Assembly: GCA_021812505.1 (NCBI GenBank)
Contig: JAKANG010000094.1
Span: 1-6,526 of the forward strand
DNA from: Pseudomonadota bacterium
GTDB lineage: Bacteria; Pseudomonadota; Alphaproteobacteria; Rhizobiales; Beijerinckiaceae
Reading direction: 5' to 3'
Length of the DNA stretch: 6,526 nucleotides
In this document: piece after piece, positions 1-6,526 of the stretch
Numbering within the stretch: position 1 is the stretch's first letter
Layout of the letters: each line of letters begins with the position of its first letter
Notes under the pieces: model-generated
What the model was told of the DNA's origin: nothing
Database searches by the model: none
What the model saw: only the letters and a program-made list of their open reading frames with translations
Translations under genes and position numbers: made by a program

Positions 1-1
1 G

Positions 2-955
2 AAGCTCGACGGCCGTATGTCCGGCAAGCCGATCATGCTGCCGCAGCGCCATGCGATCAACCTTGCGCTCGGCGTTGGCCTGGTCCTGCTGATCGCCTCC
101 TTCTTCGCCTCGGGCAGCCCCTTCTTGTTCCTGCTGATCGTTCTGGTCTCGCTGGCGCTCGGCGTGCTGCTGATCATCCCGATCGGCGGCGCGGACATGC
201 CGGTCGTGGTCTCGATGCTTAACTCCTATTCGGGCTGGGCGGCGGCCGGCATCGGCTTCACCTTGGGCAATCTGGCGCTGATCATCACCGGCGCGCTGGT
301 CGGCTCCTCGGGCGCGATCCTGTCCTACATCATGTGCAAGGGCATGAACCGCTCCTTCATCTCCGTGATCCTCGGCGGCTTCGGCGGCGAGGACGCGGCG
401 GCGGCCGGCGGCGCCAAGGAGACCCGTCCGGTCAAGCAGGGCTCCGCCGACGACGCGGCCTATATCATGCAGAACTCGTCCAAGGTCATCATCGTGCCGG
501 GCTATGGCATGGCGGTGGCGCAGGCTCAGCACGCCTTGCGCGAAATGGCCGATCTGCTGAAGCAAGAGGGCGTCGAGGTCAAATACGCCATCCATCCGGT
601 GGCGGGTCGCATGCCGGGCCACATGAACGTGCTGCTGGCCGAAGCCAATGTCCCCTATGACGAGGTTTTCGAGCTGGAGGACATCAATTCCGAATTCGCG
701 CAAGCCGACGTGGCCTTCGTGATCGGCGCCAATGACGTCACCAATCCGGCGGCCAAGACCGACAAGACCTCGGCGATCTACGGCATGCCGATCCTCGACG
801 TCGAAAAGGCCAAGACGGTCATGTTCATCAAGCGCGGCATGTCCTCGGGCTATGCCGGCGTCGAGAACGAATTGTTCTTCAAGGACAATACGATGATGCT
901 GTTCGGCGACGCCAAGAAGGTGGTCGAGAGCATCCTCAAGGCCATGGCGCATTAA
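2..955 (+). CDS. pntB: NAD(P) transhydrogenase subunit beta, 5'-truncated by window edge
   Basis: This is the C-terminal 317 residues of the beta subunit of the proton-pumping inner-membrane transhydrogenase, which uses the proton gradient to drive hydride transfer from NADH to NADP+. The open frame reaches the window edge with no stop. Full PntB is about 460 residues, so the ATG at 17 is internal and roughly 150 residues lie upstream. The part up to about base 340 encodes several hydrophobic helices of the membrane domain (domain II). From about 455 onward lies the NADP(H)-binding domain III, with intact family motifs: [10 protein letters not shown] (500–529), [20 protein letters not shown] (722–754), [11 protein letters not shown] and the terminal GDAKK region. 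A short Ala/Gly-rich linker joins the two domains. The gene ends in TAA, followed 23 bases later by a strong terminator, so it is probably the last gene of a pntA–pntB operon. Identity is secure; nothing in the visible part is damaged. Confidence 0.97.
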   Translation, partial: KLDGRMSGKPIMLPQRHAINLALGVGLVLLIASFFASGSPFLFLLIVLVSLALGVLLIIPIGGADMPVVVSMLNSYSGWAAAGIGFTLGNLALIITGALVGSSGAILSYIMCKGMNRSFISVILGGFGGEDAAAAGGAKETRPVKQGSADDAAYIMQNSSKVIIVPGYGMAVAQAQHALREMADLLKQEGVEVKYAIHPVAGRMPGHMNVLLAEANVPYDEVFELEDINSEFAQADVAFVIGANDVTNPAAKTDKTSAIYGMPILDVEKAKTVMFIKRGMSSGYAGVENELFFKDNTMMLFGDAKKVVESILKAMAH

Positions 956-978
956 GGCCGCCGCCTTTCGAGATCATG

Positions 979-1011
979 GCGCGGGCCGGGACGACCGGCC
1001 CGCGCTTTTTT
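979..1011 (+). terminator. Rho-independent terminator after pntB
   Basis: A perfect 11-bp GC-rich stem (GCGCGGGCCGG at 979–989 pairing with CCGGCCCGCGC at 995–1005) closes a five-base loop, GACGA, and is followed at once by six T residues (1006–1011). This is the classic intrinsic terminator layout. It separates the pnt transcript from ileS. The rest of the gap up to 1182 contains no RNA gene and no convincing sigma-70-type promoter that I can see. Confidence 0.93.
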
Positions 1012-1182
1012 GTTGCGGCGCCCTTTATTCGCGGGCGCGCTTCTTGCTAAAAGGCCGCATGTCGTTCCGGCCCGCCCAAAATTTCCGGCGAATTATCGGC
1101 CCGGTCCGCGTCTGATCTCTCGACGCGCGCCGGGATGTTTCCGCACGACCTTCCTCGCCCTCACGCGCCGCGAGCCTGATTC

Positions 1183-4146
1183 ATGACCGAAAAAACGGGT
1201 CCCGATTATTCCGCCACGCTTTACCTGCCGAAGACCGACTTCCCGATGCGCGCCGGCCTGCCGAAAAAGGAGCCGGAGCTTCTGGCCCATTGGGAGCAGA
1301 GCGGCCTGACCGAGAAAATGCGCCGGGAGAACGCCGGCAAGCCGAAATTCGTGCTGCATGACGGCCCGCCCTACGCCAATGGCAATATCCATATCGGCCA
1401 TGCGCTGAACAAGATCCTCAAGGACATTGTCACCCGCTCGCAGCGCATGATGGGCAAGGACGCCAATTATGTGCCGGGCTGGGACTGCCACGGCCTGCCG
1501 ATCGAATGGAAGATCGAGGAGCAGTATCGCGCCAAGGGCCGCAACAAGGACGAGGTGCCGGTTGTCGAGTTCCGCCGCGAGTGCCGCGCGTTCGCCGAAC
1601 ATTGGCTCGACGTGCAACGCGAGGAGTTCAAGCGCCTCGGCGTCGCCGGCGACTGGAATGGCCGCTACGCCACCATGGATTATGCCGCGGAAAGCGTCAT
1701 CGCCCGCGAAATCATGAAATTCGCCGCCAATGGCTTGCTCTATCGCGGCTCCAAGCCGGTGATGTGGTCGGTGGTGGAAAAGACGGCGCTGGCCGAGGCC
1801 GAAGTCGAATACGAAGATCATACGTCCGATTGGGTCTTCGTCGCGTTTCCGGCCAGGGGTCAGGATTACCGCGTCGTCATCTGGACCACCACGCCGTGGA
1901 CCTTGCCGGGGAATCGCGCGATCTCCTTTTCGCACCGGATCGCCTACGGCCTCTACCGGGTAACCGCCGCGCCGGAGGGCAATTGGGCCAAGGCGGGCGA
2001 ACTTTATGTCCTCGCCGACAAGCTCGCAGAAAGCGTGTTGCAATCCGCCAAGGTCGAGGCTTTCGAGCGCGTCCGCGACCTGCCGGCGAGCGAACTGGCG
2101 GCGTTGACCTGCGCCCATCCTTTGGAAAAGCTCGGCTATTCCTTCGACGTCCCCCTGCTCGACGGCGACCATGTCACCGACGACGCCGGCGCCGGTTTCG
2201 TTCATACCGCCCCCGGCCATGGCCGCGAGGACTTCGACATCTGGATGGCCTCCGGCCGCCTGCTGCACGAGCGCGGCATCGACACGCGCATCCCCTATAC
2301 GGTGGACGCCGACGGTTTTTATACCGACGAGGTTCCGGGCTTCGCAAACGCCCGCGTCATCGACGACAAGGGGAACAAGGGCGACGCCAATCCGCGCGTC
2401 ATCGCGGCGCTGATCGAGGCCGGCGCTCTTCTGGCGCGCGGAAAAATGAAGCATCAATATCCGCATAGCTGGCGCTCGAAAAAGCCGGTCATATTCCGCA
2501 ACACGCCGCAATGGTTCATTGCGATGGACAAGCCGTTCGCCGTTTCGCTCGACGCGACGGCGGCGAAGGGCGTCGGCTCCAATCAGCCGACCCTGCGCGC
2601 CATCGCGCTCGAAGAAATCGCGCGCACCAAGTGGGTGCCGGCGGCGGGCGAGAACCGCATCACCGGCATGATCGCCAATCGCCCGGACTGGGTGGTGTCC
2701 CGTCAGCGCGCCTGGGGCGTCCCGATCGCCGTTTTCGTCAAGAAGGGCGGTCACGAAATCCTGGCGGACGAGACGGTCAACGCCCGGGTCGTCGCGGCTT
2801 TCGCGGAAGAAGGCGCCGACGCCTGGTATAAGCCGGGCGCCGCGGAGCGCTTCCTCGCGCCCGACCATGACCCTGCCGATTTCGACAAGATCGACGACGT
2901 GCTGGACGTCTGGTTCGATTCCGGCTCGACCCACGCCTTCACCCTGGAAGACCCGGTCCACTTTCCCACGCTGGCGGGCATTCGGCGCCGTCACGACGGC
3001 GGGCCGGACGAGGTCATGTATCTCGAAGGCTCGGACCAGCATCGCGGCTGGTTCCATTCCTCGCTTCTGGAGAGTTGCGGCACGCGTGGCCGCGCGCCCT
3101 ATGATTCCGTGCTGACCCACGGCTTCGTCCTCGACGAGAAGGGGCGCAAGATGTCGAAGTCGCTCGGCAATGTGGTCGCGCCCCAGACGGTGATCAAGGA
3201 CGCCGGCGCCGATATCCTGCGCCTCTGGGTCGCGGCCTCGGATTATTCGGACGACCTGCGCATCGGCAAGGAAATCCTCGCGACCTTCTCCGAAACCTAT
3301 CGCAAGCTGCGCAACACGATCCGCTGGATGCTCGGCGCGCTCGCCCATTTCGATCCGGCGGAGGCCGTCGCCAAGGCGGACATGCCGGAGCTGGAGCGCT
3401 ATATCCTGCACCGTCTGGCCGAGATCGACTCAGCCGTCCGCGAGGCCTATGCGGCCTTCGATTACAAGAAGGTGGTCGCGCTGCTGTCGTCCTTCATGAC
3501 CGGCGACCTCTCGGCCCTCTATTTCGACATTCGCAAGGACGGACTCTATTGCGATCCGCCGTCGAGCGTGACCCGCAAGGCGGCGCTGACGACAATCGAC
3601 ATCCTCAGCGACGCGCTTTTGAAATGGCTGGCCCCGATCCTCTGCTTCACGGCGGAGGAAGCCTGGCTCGCCTTCCGGCCGGGGAGCGAGGCCTCCGTCC
3701 ATCTGACCGAATTCCCCGAAGGGCTTGAGGTCTGGCGCGACGAGGCGCTCGCCGCCAAATGGCGCTCGGTGCGCCGCGTCCGCGCCGTGGTCACCGGCGC
3801 GCTCGAAATCGAGCGCGCCCAGAAGACGATCGGCGCCTCGCTCGAAGCTGACCCGCAGGTATTCGTCGCCGACGAATCCCTGCGTGCGGCGCTCGGAGGC
3901 GTCGATTTTGCCGATGTCTGCATCACCTCGGCCATCGAGATCGTGGCGGGGCCGCCGCCGGAAGGCGCCTTCACCCTGCCGGATACGCCTGGCGTCGGCG
4001 TCGTCAGCCGCCGCGCGACGGGGACGAAATGCGCGCGGTCGTGGCGGATCTCGCCTTTGGTTGGCTCCGACGCCGAATTCCCGGACGTGACGCCGCGCGA
4101 CGCCTTGGCCCTGCGCGAGCTACGCGCTTTGGGCCGCTGGCCGTGA
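1183..4146 (+). CDS. ileS: Isoleucyl-tRNA synthetase
   Basis: This 987-residue cytoplasmic class I synthetase charges tRNA-Ile with isoleucine and hydrolyses mischarged valine. The HIGH signature is at residues 70–73 within [15 protein letters not shown]. The CP1 editing domain follows, with [11 protein letters not shown] (from W234) and [16 protein letters not shown] (336–351). Further catalytic-core blocks are VWFDSGS (576–582) and [14 protein letters not shown] (613–626). KMSKS is at 656–660. The anticodon-binding helical domain covers roughly 690–880. The C-terminal tail keeps KCARSWR (949–955) but has only one cysteine, unlike the four-cysteine zinc site known in the E. coli enzyme. Length suits alphaproteobacterial IleS. 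The ATG is well supported because an in-frame TGA lies at 1177–1179, although the Shine-Dalgarno match is poor. The stop overlaps the lspA start, implying translational coupling. No ribF is visible directly upstream. It appears intact and functional. Confidence 0.99.
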   Translation: MTEKTGPDYSATLYLPKTDFPMRAGLPKKEPELLAHWEQSGLTEKMRRENAGKPKFVLHDGPPYANGNIHIGHALNKILKDIVTRSQRMMGKDANYVPGWDCHGLPIEWKIEEQYRAKGRNKDEVPVVEFRRECRAFAEHWLDVQREEFKRLGVAGDWNGRYATMDYAAESVIAREIMKFAANGLLYRGSKPVMWSVVEKTALAEAEVEYEDHTSDWVFVAFPARGQDYRVVIWTTTPWTLPGNRAISFSHRIAYGLYRVTAAPEGNWAKAGELYVLADKLAESVLQSAKVEAFERVRDLPASELAALTCAHPLEKLGYSFDVPLLDGDHVTDDAGAGFVHTAPGHGREDFDIWMASGRLLHERGIDTRIPYTVDADGFYTDEVPGFANARVIDDKGNKGDANPRVIAALIEAGALLARGKMKHQYPHSWRSKKPVIFRNTPQWFIAMDKPFAVSLDATAAKGVGSNQPTLRAIALEEIARTKWVPAAGENRITGMIANRPDWVVSRQRAWGVPIAVFVKKGGHEILADETVNARVVAAFAEEGADAWYKPGAAERFLAPDHDPADFDKIDDVLDVWFDSGSTHAFTLEDPVHFPTLAGIRRRHDGGPDEVMYLEGSDQHRGWFHSSLLESCGTRGRAPYDSVLTHGFVLDEKGRKMSKSLGNVVAPQTVIKDAGADILRLWVAASDYSDDLRIGKEILATFSETYRKLRNTIRWMLGALAHFDPAEAVAKADMPELERYILHRLAEIDSAVREAYAAFDYKKVVALLSSFMTGDLSALYFDIRKDGLYCDPPSSVTRKAALTTIDILSDALLKWLAPILCFTAEEAWLAFRPGSEASVHLTEFPEGLEVWRDEALAAKWRSVRRVRAVVTGALEIERAQKTIGASLEADPQVFVADESLRAALGGVDFADVCITSAIEIVAGPPPEGAFTLPDTPGVGVVSRRATGTKCARSWRISPLVGSDAEFPDVTPRDALALRELRALGRWP

Positions 4147-4676
4147 GCCAGATTTCTCGCAGAATCGTGGGCTTCGCGGCGGCGGCGGCGGTTCTCGCGG
4201 CGGATCAGGCCAGCAAATTCTGGGCGATCGGCCTCCTCAACGGCCCGGATCGCCCCGCTTTCGAATTGACGCCCTTTCTGGCGCTGGTCATGAGCTGGAA
4301 CCGCGGCATCGCGTATACAATGCTGCGGTCGGACGGCGATTTCGGGCGTTTCGCTCTCGTCGGCGTCGCCCTGGCGGCCGTTTTCCTGCTTGGCTCCTGG
4401 CTCTGGCGGTCACGCACCATGGCTTCGGCGCTCGGCATCGGTTGCCTGATCGGCGGGGCGCTCGGCAATGCGCTGGATCGGGTCGTCCATGGCGCGGTGG
4501 CGGATTTTCTTTATTTCCACACGCCTTTTTCGCTTGGGCCGCTCTCCAATTATGTCTTCAACCTCGCCGACGCCGCCATATTTGTCGGCGTCGTCTTGCT
4601 GGTGTATGACGCATGGGCCGCGCGGGAGAGCGTCGCCGGGGGCGATCCCGGCGGACCAGCCCGGCCGGCTCCGTAA
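4143..4676 (+). CDS. lspA: Lipoprotein signal peptidase (signal peptidase II)
   Basis: This 177-residue inner-membrane aspartyl protease removes signal peptides from diacylglyceryl-modified prolipoproteins. Conserved blocks are all present: DQASK (21–25), WNRGIAY (52–58), [10 protein letters not shown] with D112, AVADF with D121, and FNLADAA with D143. In the published P. aeruginosa structure the catalytic pair corresponds to the aspartates of the DF and FNxAD blocks. Four hydrophobic segments lie at about 8–27, 68–87, 94–113 and 137–157, the usual topology. The chosen start is GTG 4143–4145, whose last bases form the ileS stop (GTGA overlap). It places the first helix and the DQxSK block at normal distances from the N terminus. 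An in-frame ATG at 4029 would add 38 Arg-rich residues encoded inside ileS and is unlikely. There is no strong Shine-Dalgarno, which fits coupling to ileS translation. The last 15 residues or so form a Gly/Pro/Ala tail beyond the family core. Confidence 0.97.
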   Translation: MSQISRRIVGFAAAAAVLAADQASKFWAIGLLNGPDRPAFELTPFLALVMSWNRGIAYTMLRSDGDFGRFALVGVALAAVFLLGSWLWRSRTMASALGIGCLIGGALGNALDRVVHGAVADFLYFHTPFSLGPLSNYVFNLADAAIFVGVVLLVYDAWAARESVAGGDPGGPARPAP

Positions 4677-4724
4677 TTGCCGCAGGGGCGGCTGGACGTC
4701 GAGAAATCGGATTAAGGGGGCGAC

Positions 4725-5126
4725 ATGGCGCGGACGAGGCAATTCGCGGGAGGCAAACGGGCGCTGCTGCTGGCGGCCGCCTCGGTCGCCCTGAGCTTCG
4801 CGGCGGAACCGGTTCTGGCGCAGACTGCCGATCCCGACGCGCCGACGGCGTTCGGCCAGGCGATGCCGCAGCAATATCTCGTGAACCGCATGACCAATCC
4901 TGCGCCTTCTCACACCGGCGGCGGCAGCGGCTCGGCGTCAGGCGGCGCCGCGCAAGCGGGCGGCCAGACGGTCGCTGTCGACGATGAGGCGACCAATGGC
5001 GACAGCCCTTATCCGAAGCGATATCTATTCAACCGCTTGTTCGGTGGCGGCGGAAACAGCGCTCCTTCGCCCGCCGCCGCGGAGCCGGCGCCCACGGCGA
5101 CGCCGCCTGCCGCGAAAACGCCTTGA
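4725..5126 (+). CDS. Small secreted protein of unknown function, low complexity
   Basis: I do not recognise this 133-residue protein. It has a typical Sec signal peptide: basic start (R3, R5, K11, R12), hydrophobic core at about 13–27, and a likely signal peptidase I site after VLA (A32|Q33). It contains no cysteine, so it is not a lipoprotein despite lying next to lspA. The mature part of about 100 residues is mostly Gly/Ser/Ala and Pro/Ala linker with two related short motifs: QYLVNRM (50–56) and RYLFNRLFGGGG (99–110). The start is well supported by an AAGGGGG Shine-Dalgarno at 4714–4720, four bases before ATG. It begins 48 bases after lspA with no terminator between, so co-transcription with ileS–lspA is likely. 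Codon use matches the neighbours. The protein is probably periplasmic or envelope-associated and largely disordered; this is inference. A real gene is likely because of the ribosome site and the well-formed signal peptide. Confidence 0.78.
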   Translation: MARTRQFAGGKRALLLAAASVALSFAAEPVLAQTADPDAPTAFGQAMPQQYLVNRMTNPAPSHTGGGSGSASGGAAQAGGQTVAVDDEATNGDSPYPKRYLFNRLFGGGGNSAPSPAAAEPAPTATPPAAKTP

Positions 5127-5150
5127 ATCGGCGGTAGAGGGCGATATTTT
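5123..5150 (+). promoter_or_regulatory. Candidate sigma-70-type promoter for the following gene
   Basis: TTGAAT (5123–5128) and TATTTT (5145–5150) are separated by 16 bases, each matching four of six consensus positions. The -35 element overlaps the stop codon of the preceding gene. The AT-rich patch stands out in this GC-rich DNA and lies 45 bases before the proposed start at 5195. It would allow the next gene to be expressed apart from lspA. This is a sequence match only. Confidence 0.3.
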
Positions 5151-5155
5151 AAGGG

Positions 5156-5186
5156 TTTGGCGAAGGGCTTCCGGCTTTGGCGAAGG
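5156..5186 (+). repeat. 11-bp direct repeat in the leader of the next gene
   Basis: TTTGGCGAAGG occurs exactly at 5156–5166 and again at 5176–5186, a 20-base period. Each copy carries a GAAGG Shine-Dalgarno-like core. The second copy is well placed for the GTG start at 5195; the first would serve a TTG at 5177. It may be a small duplication of the ribosome-binding region. Confidence 0.55.
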
Positions 5187-5194
5187 ATGACAAG

Positions 5195-5983
5195 GTGGGT
5201 TACGCGTTGACGAAGCAAGCGAGACGGACGTCTCTTCTGGCGAGCGGCCTCTTGGTCTGCGCCTCGCTTTTCGTCGCTCAGGCGGCTCGCGCCGACGATT
5301 CGCTCTGGGGCAAGGCGATGGGCGCCATCGGCCTTGGGGGCGCTGGCCAGACCGCTCCGGACGCCGCCAATCCGCCGCCTGCCGCGCAACCGGCCGCGCC
5401 GGCGCCGCAGCAGGCGGCCCCCGCCGCCGTCCAGCCGAAGGCCAAGTCTTCGTCCAGAAATCCGGCTCGTCCCGTTGCGGAGGCGGCTCCTCCCGCGCCC
5501 GTCGCTTCGGCGCCGCCGCCCGCTGAAAACCAGAATTTGCTGACCAATTGGTTCGGTTGGGGCCGGCGCGACGACCAATCGGCCGCCGGCGACCAGGTTG
5601 GCGCCCCGACCCAGGCCGCAGCCCAGCGCAAGGCGATCAACCCGGTTTCCGCGACCGACGCCCCGGCGTATGCAGAGGCGCCCTCAGGCGCCGGCCCGAG
5701 CATGTGGGACAAGATGTTCGGGTCGATCGGCCTCCAAACGAAAAACGTCGCCGACACGATCAATTATTCCGAACGTCCCAAGCTGACCGTTCCCAAGGAG
5801 CGGAGCCTTCCGGGCCCTGCGCAGGCCGGCAGCGATCCGGCGCCGACCCGGCCGGCCAATACTAACGCACTCGTCCGCCCGCCGGGCGATTATCTCGAAA
5901 AGGTCCGCGGCCCCGATGGCAATGTCTCGGGCCTGCGTGACGGCGATATTCCCAAGGACAAGAAGCTCTTCGGCATGTTCTGA
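5195..5983 (+). CDS. Secreted Pro/Ala-rich protein of unknown function
   Basis: This is an unrecognised exported protein of 262 residues from the chosen GTG. Residues 7–33 form a signal peptide (KQARR, hydrophobic 14–29, cleavage after ARA at 33). Its single cysteine (C22) sits inside the hydrophobic core without a lipobox. The mature protein opens with SLWGKAMGAIGL (36–47). A long Pro/Ala/Gln linker follows, then NLLTNWFGWGRRDD (from about 114), another linker, and a second copy of the first motif, SMWDKMFGSIGL (169–180). A more ordered-looking C terminus follows, with NYSERPKLTVP (190–200), RSLPGP, and a charged tail (GDYLEKVRGPDG) ending in KKLFGMF. The start is uncertain: GTG 5195 has GAAGGA seven bases upstream, but TTG 5177 (six residues longer) and TTG 5207 (four shorter) also have plausible ribosome sites. 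It follows its smaller neighbour by 68 bases and precedes an M16 peptidase gene. A role in envelope assembly is possible but unproven. Confidence 0.8.
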   Translation: MGYALTKQARRTSLLASGLLVCASLFVAQAARADDSLWGKAMGAIGLGGAGQTAPDAANPPPAAQPAAPAPQQAAPAAVQPKAKSSSRNPARPVAEAAPPAPVASAPPPAENQNLLTNWFGWGRRDDQSAAGDQVGAPTQAAAQRKAINPVSATDAPAYAEAPSGAGPSMWDKMFGSIGLQTKNVADTINYSERPKLTVPKERSLPGPAQAGSDPAPTRPANTNALVRPPGDYLEKVRGPDGNVSGLRDGDIPKDKKLFGMF

Positions 5984-6022
5984 CCTGCGCAGCCGCGGCT
6001 TCATCAAATCGCGAATTTTTCG

Positions 6023-6047
6023 GGCCGGGGCTGTCGTTCCGGCCTTT
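6023..6047 (+). terminator. Weak hairpin after the Pro/Ala-rich protein gene
   Basis: GGCCGG (6023–6028) pairs with CCGGCC (6039–6044). Two added G·T pairs leave a six-base loop, and only three T residues follow. It could be a weak or leaky terminator between the secreted-protein gene and the peptidase gene. The short T run argues against an efficient one. Confidence 0.25.
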
Positions 6048-6059
6048 GCGTTCTATATT
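6031..6059 (+). promoter_or_regulatory. Candidate promoter for the M16 peptidase gene
   Basis: CTGTCG (6031–6036) and TATATT (6054–6059) are 17 bases apart. The -10 matches five of six consensus positions; the -35 only three of six. It lies in the 111-base gap before the GTG at 6095, one of the few AT-rich patches here. The proposed -35 overlaps the hairpin described for this gap, so both readings may not hold. Confidence 0.33.
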
Positions 6060-6094
6060 GGCTGGATAGGCTTGTCAGAACGAGGATTCGCCCA

Positions 6095-6526
6095 GTGGCC
6101 CGATCGCAGCTTTCTCCCCATTCAGGCGCGGCGCAGGCGTCGTCGGTCGAGGCGGGGGAGGGACGCAGCGCGCATGCGGGACCGCGGGTCGATCATTTCC
6201 GGCTCGAAAACGGCATGGACGTGGTGGTTATCCCGGACCATCGCGCGCCGGTCGTCACCCACATGGTCTGGTACCGCAACGGTTCGGCCGACGATCCGCG
6301 GGGAAAAAGCGGCATCGCCCATTTCCTCGAACATCTGATGTTCAAGGGCACCCACGCCCACAAGCAGGGCGAGTTCTCGCATCTGGTCGCGGAACTCGGA
6401 GGCCAGGAGAACGCCTTCACGTCCTATGATTTCACCGCCTATTTCCAGCGCGTCGCCCGCGAGCATCTCGGGACCATGATGGAATTCGAGGCCGACCGCA
6501 TGACCGGCCTCAACTTGACCGACGAG
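6095..6526 (+). CDS. M16 family zinc metallopeptidase, 3'-truncated by window edge
   Basis: The first 144 residues of a pitrilysin/insulinase-type peptidase (bacterial M16B-like, usually about 420–460 residues) are present. The inverted zinc motif HFLEH is at residues 76–80: H76 and H80 bind zinc and E79 is the catalytic base. The typical upstream strand [16 protein letters not shown] (39–54) and the downstream block [16 protein letters not shown] (102–117) flank it. The third zinc ligand, a glutamate about 75 residues beyond the motif, lies outside the window. The start is GTG 6095 with GAGGA at 6082–6086, eight bases upstream; no ATG start is available before the conserved strand. The first 30 residues or so are polar (Ala/Ser/Gly/Glu) with no hydrophobic stretch, so no signal peptide is visible. 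Cytoplasmic location, or export by another route, stays open. In alphaproteobacteria such genes often occur in tandem pairs, so a second may follow. The family call is secure; the substrate is unknown. Confidence 0.95.
   Translation, partial: MARSQLSPHSGAAQASSVEAGEGRSAHAGPRVDHFRLENGMDVVVIPDHRAPVVTHMVWYRNGSADDPRGKSGIAHFLEHLMFKGTHAHKQGEFSHLVAELGGQENAFTSYDFTAYFQRVAREHLGTMMEFEADRMTGLNLTDE

Noticed and set aside
1012..1182. Possible promoter or T-box-like leader before ileS
   Set aside because: No -35/-10 pair with acceptable spacing was found and no T-box features are visible. T-box control of ileS is mainly a Gram-positive trait.
1093..3411. A 772-codon open frame on the minus strand covering most of ileS
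   Set aside because: Its translation is Arg/Gly/Ala-rich with no recognisable domain, and it lies opposite a fully conserved IleS. Long antisense frames are common opposite GC-rich genes with GC-biased third positions.
4029..4142. ATG at 4029 as the lspA start, giving an N-terminal extension
   Set aside because: The extra 38 residues lie inside the conserved ileS tail and are Arg-rich. LspA proteins normally begin just before the first helix, as with GTG 4143.
5195..5293. The second secreted protein as a lipoprotein substrate of the neighbouring LspA
   Set aside because: The only cysteine in the signal region is preceded by GLLV, so it lacks the small residue required at -1. A clear signal peptidase I site (ARA) follows instead.
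5009..5763. Minus-strand open frames opposite the two secreted-protein genes
   Set aside because: They read as low-complexity Arg/Gly or Ala/Gly shadows. The + strand frames have signal peptides, ribosome sites and sensible spacing.
5991..6000. Perfect 10-bp palindrome AGCCGCGGCT just after the second secreted-protein gene
   Set aside because: It has no loop, no T run and only one copy. Such palindromes are expected by chance in GC-rich DNA.

Overview
The window looks like chromosomal DNA of an alphaproteobacterium, most likely Hyphomicrobiales (Rhizobiales-like). The basis is the very high GC content with GC-ending codons, the sequence style of IleS and PntB, and the gene order ileS–lspA–small secreted proteins–M16 peptidase. 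Genus is not assigned. All recognised genes lie on the + strand. There is no sign of a mobile element, CRISPR array, tRNA or rRNA.

Layout. (1) 2–955 is the 3' two thirds of pntB, the beta subunit of the proton-translocating NAD(P) transhydrogenase. It ends at a textbook intrinsic terminator (979–1011). (2) After a 227-base gap, ileS (1183–4146) encodes a full-length isoleucyl-tRNA synthetase. Its stop codon overlaps the GTG start of lspA (4143–4676, lipoprotein signal peptidase) by four bases. (3) Two genes for small exported proteins of unknown function follow (4725–5126 and about 5195–5983). Both have signal peptides, Pro/Ala/Gly-rich low-complexity linkers, and short aromatic/glycine motifs that recur within and between them. 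(4) The 5' end of an M16 (insulinase/pitrilysin-type) zinc peptidase gene begins with GTG at 6095 and runs off the window.

How they fit. pntB belongs to an upstream pnt operon that stops at the terminator. ileS and lspA are a translationally coupled pair, an arrangement common in Proteobacteria. The genes behind lspA are tightly spaced and may be co-transcribed with it, although weak internal promoters can be proposed at 5123–5150 and 6031–6059. A signal peptidase, two exported proteins and an M16 peptidase side by side suggest an envelope-related neighbourhood. Nothing in the sequence proves functional cooperation. The two exported proteins are the least understood part and the best place for a closer look; the rest is ordinary housekeeping sequence.
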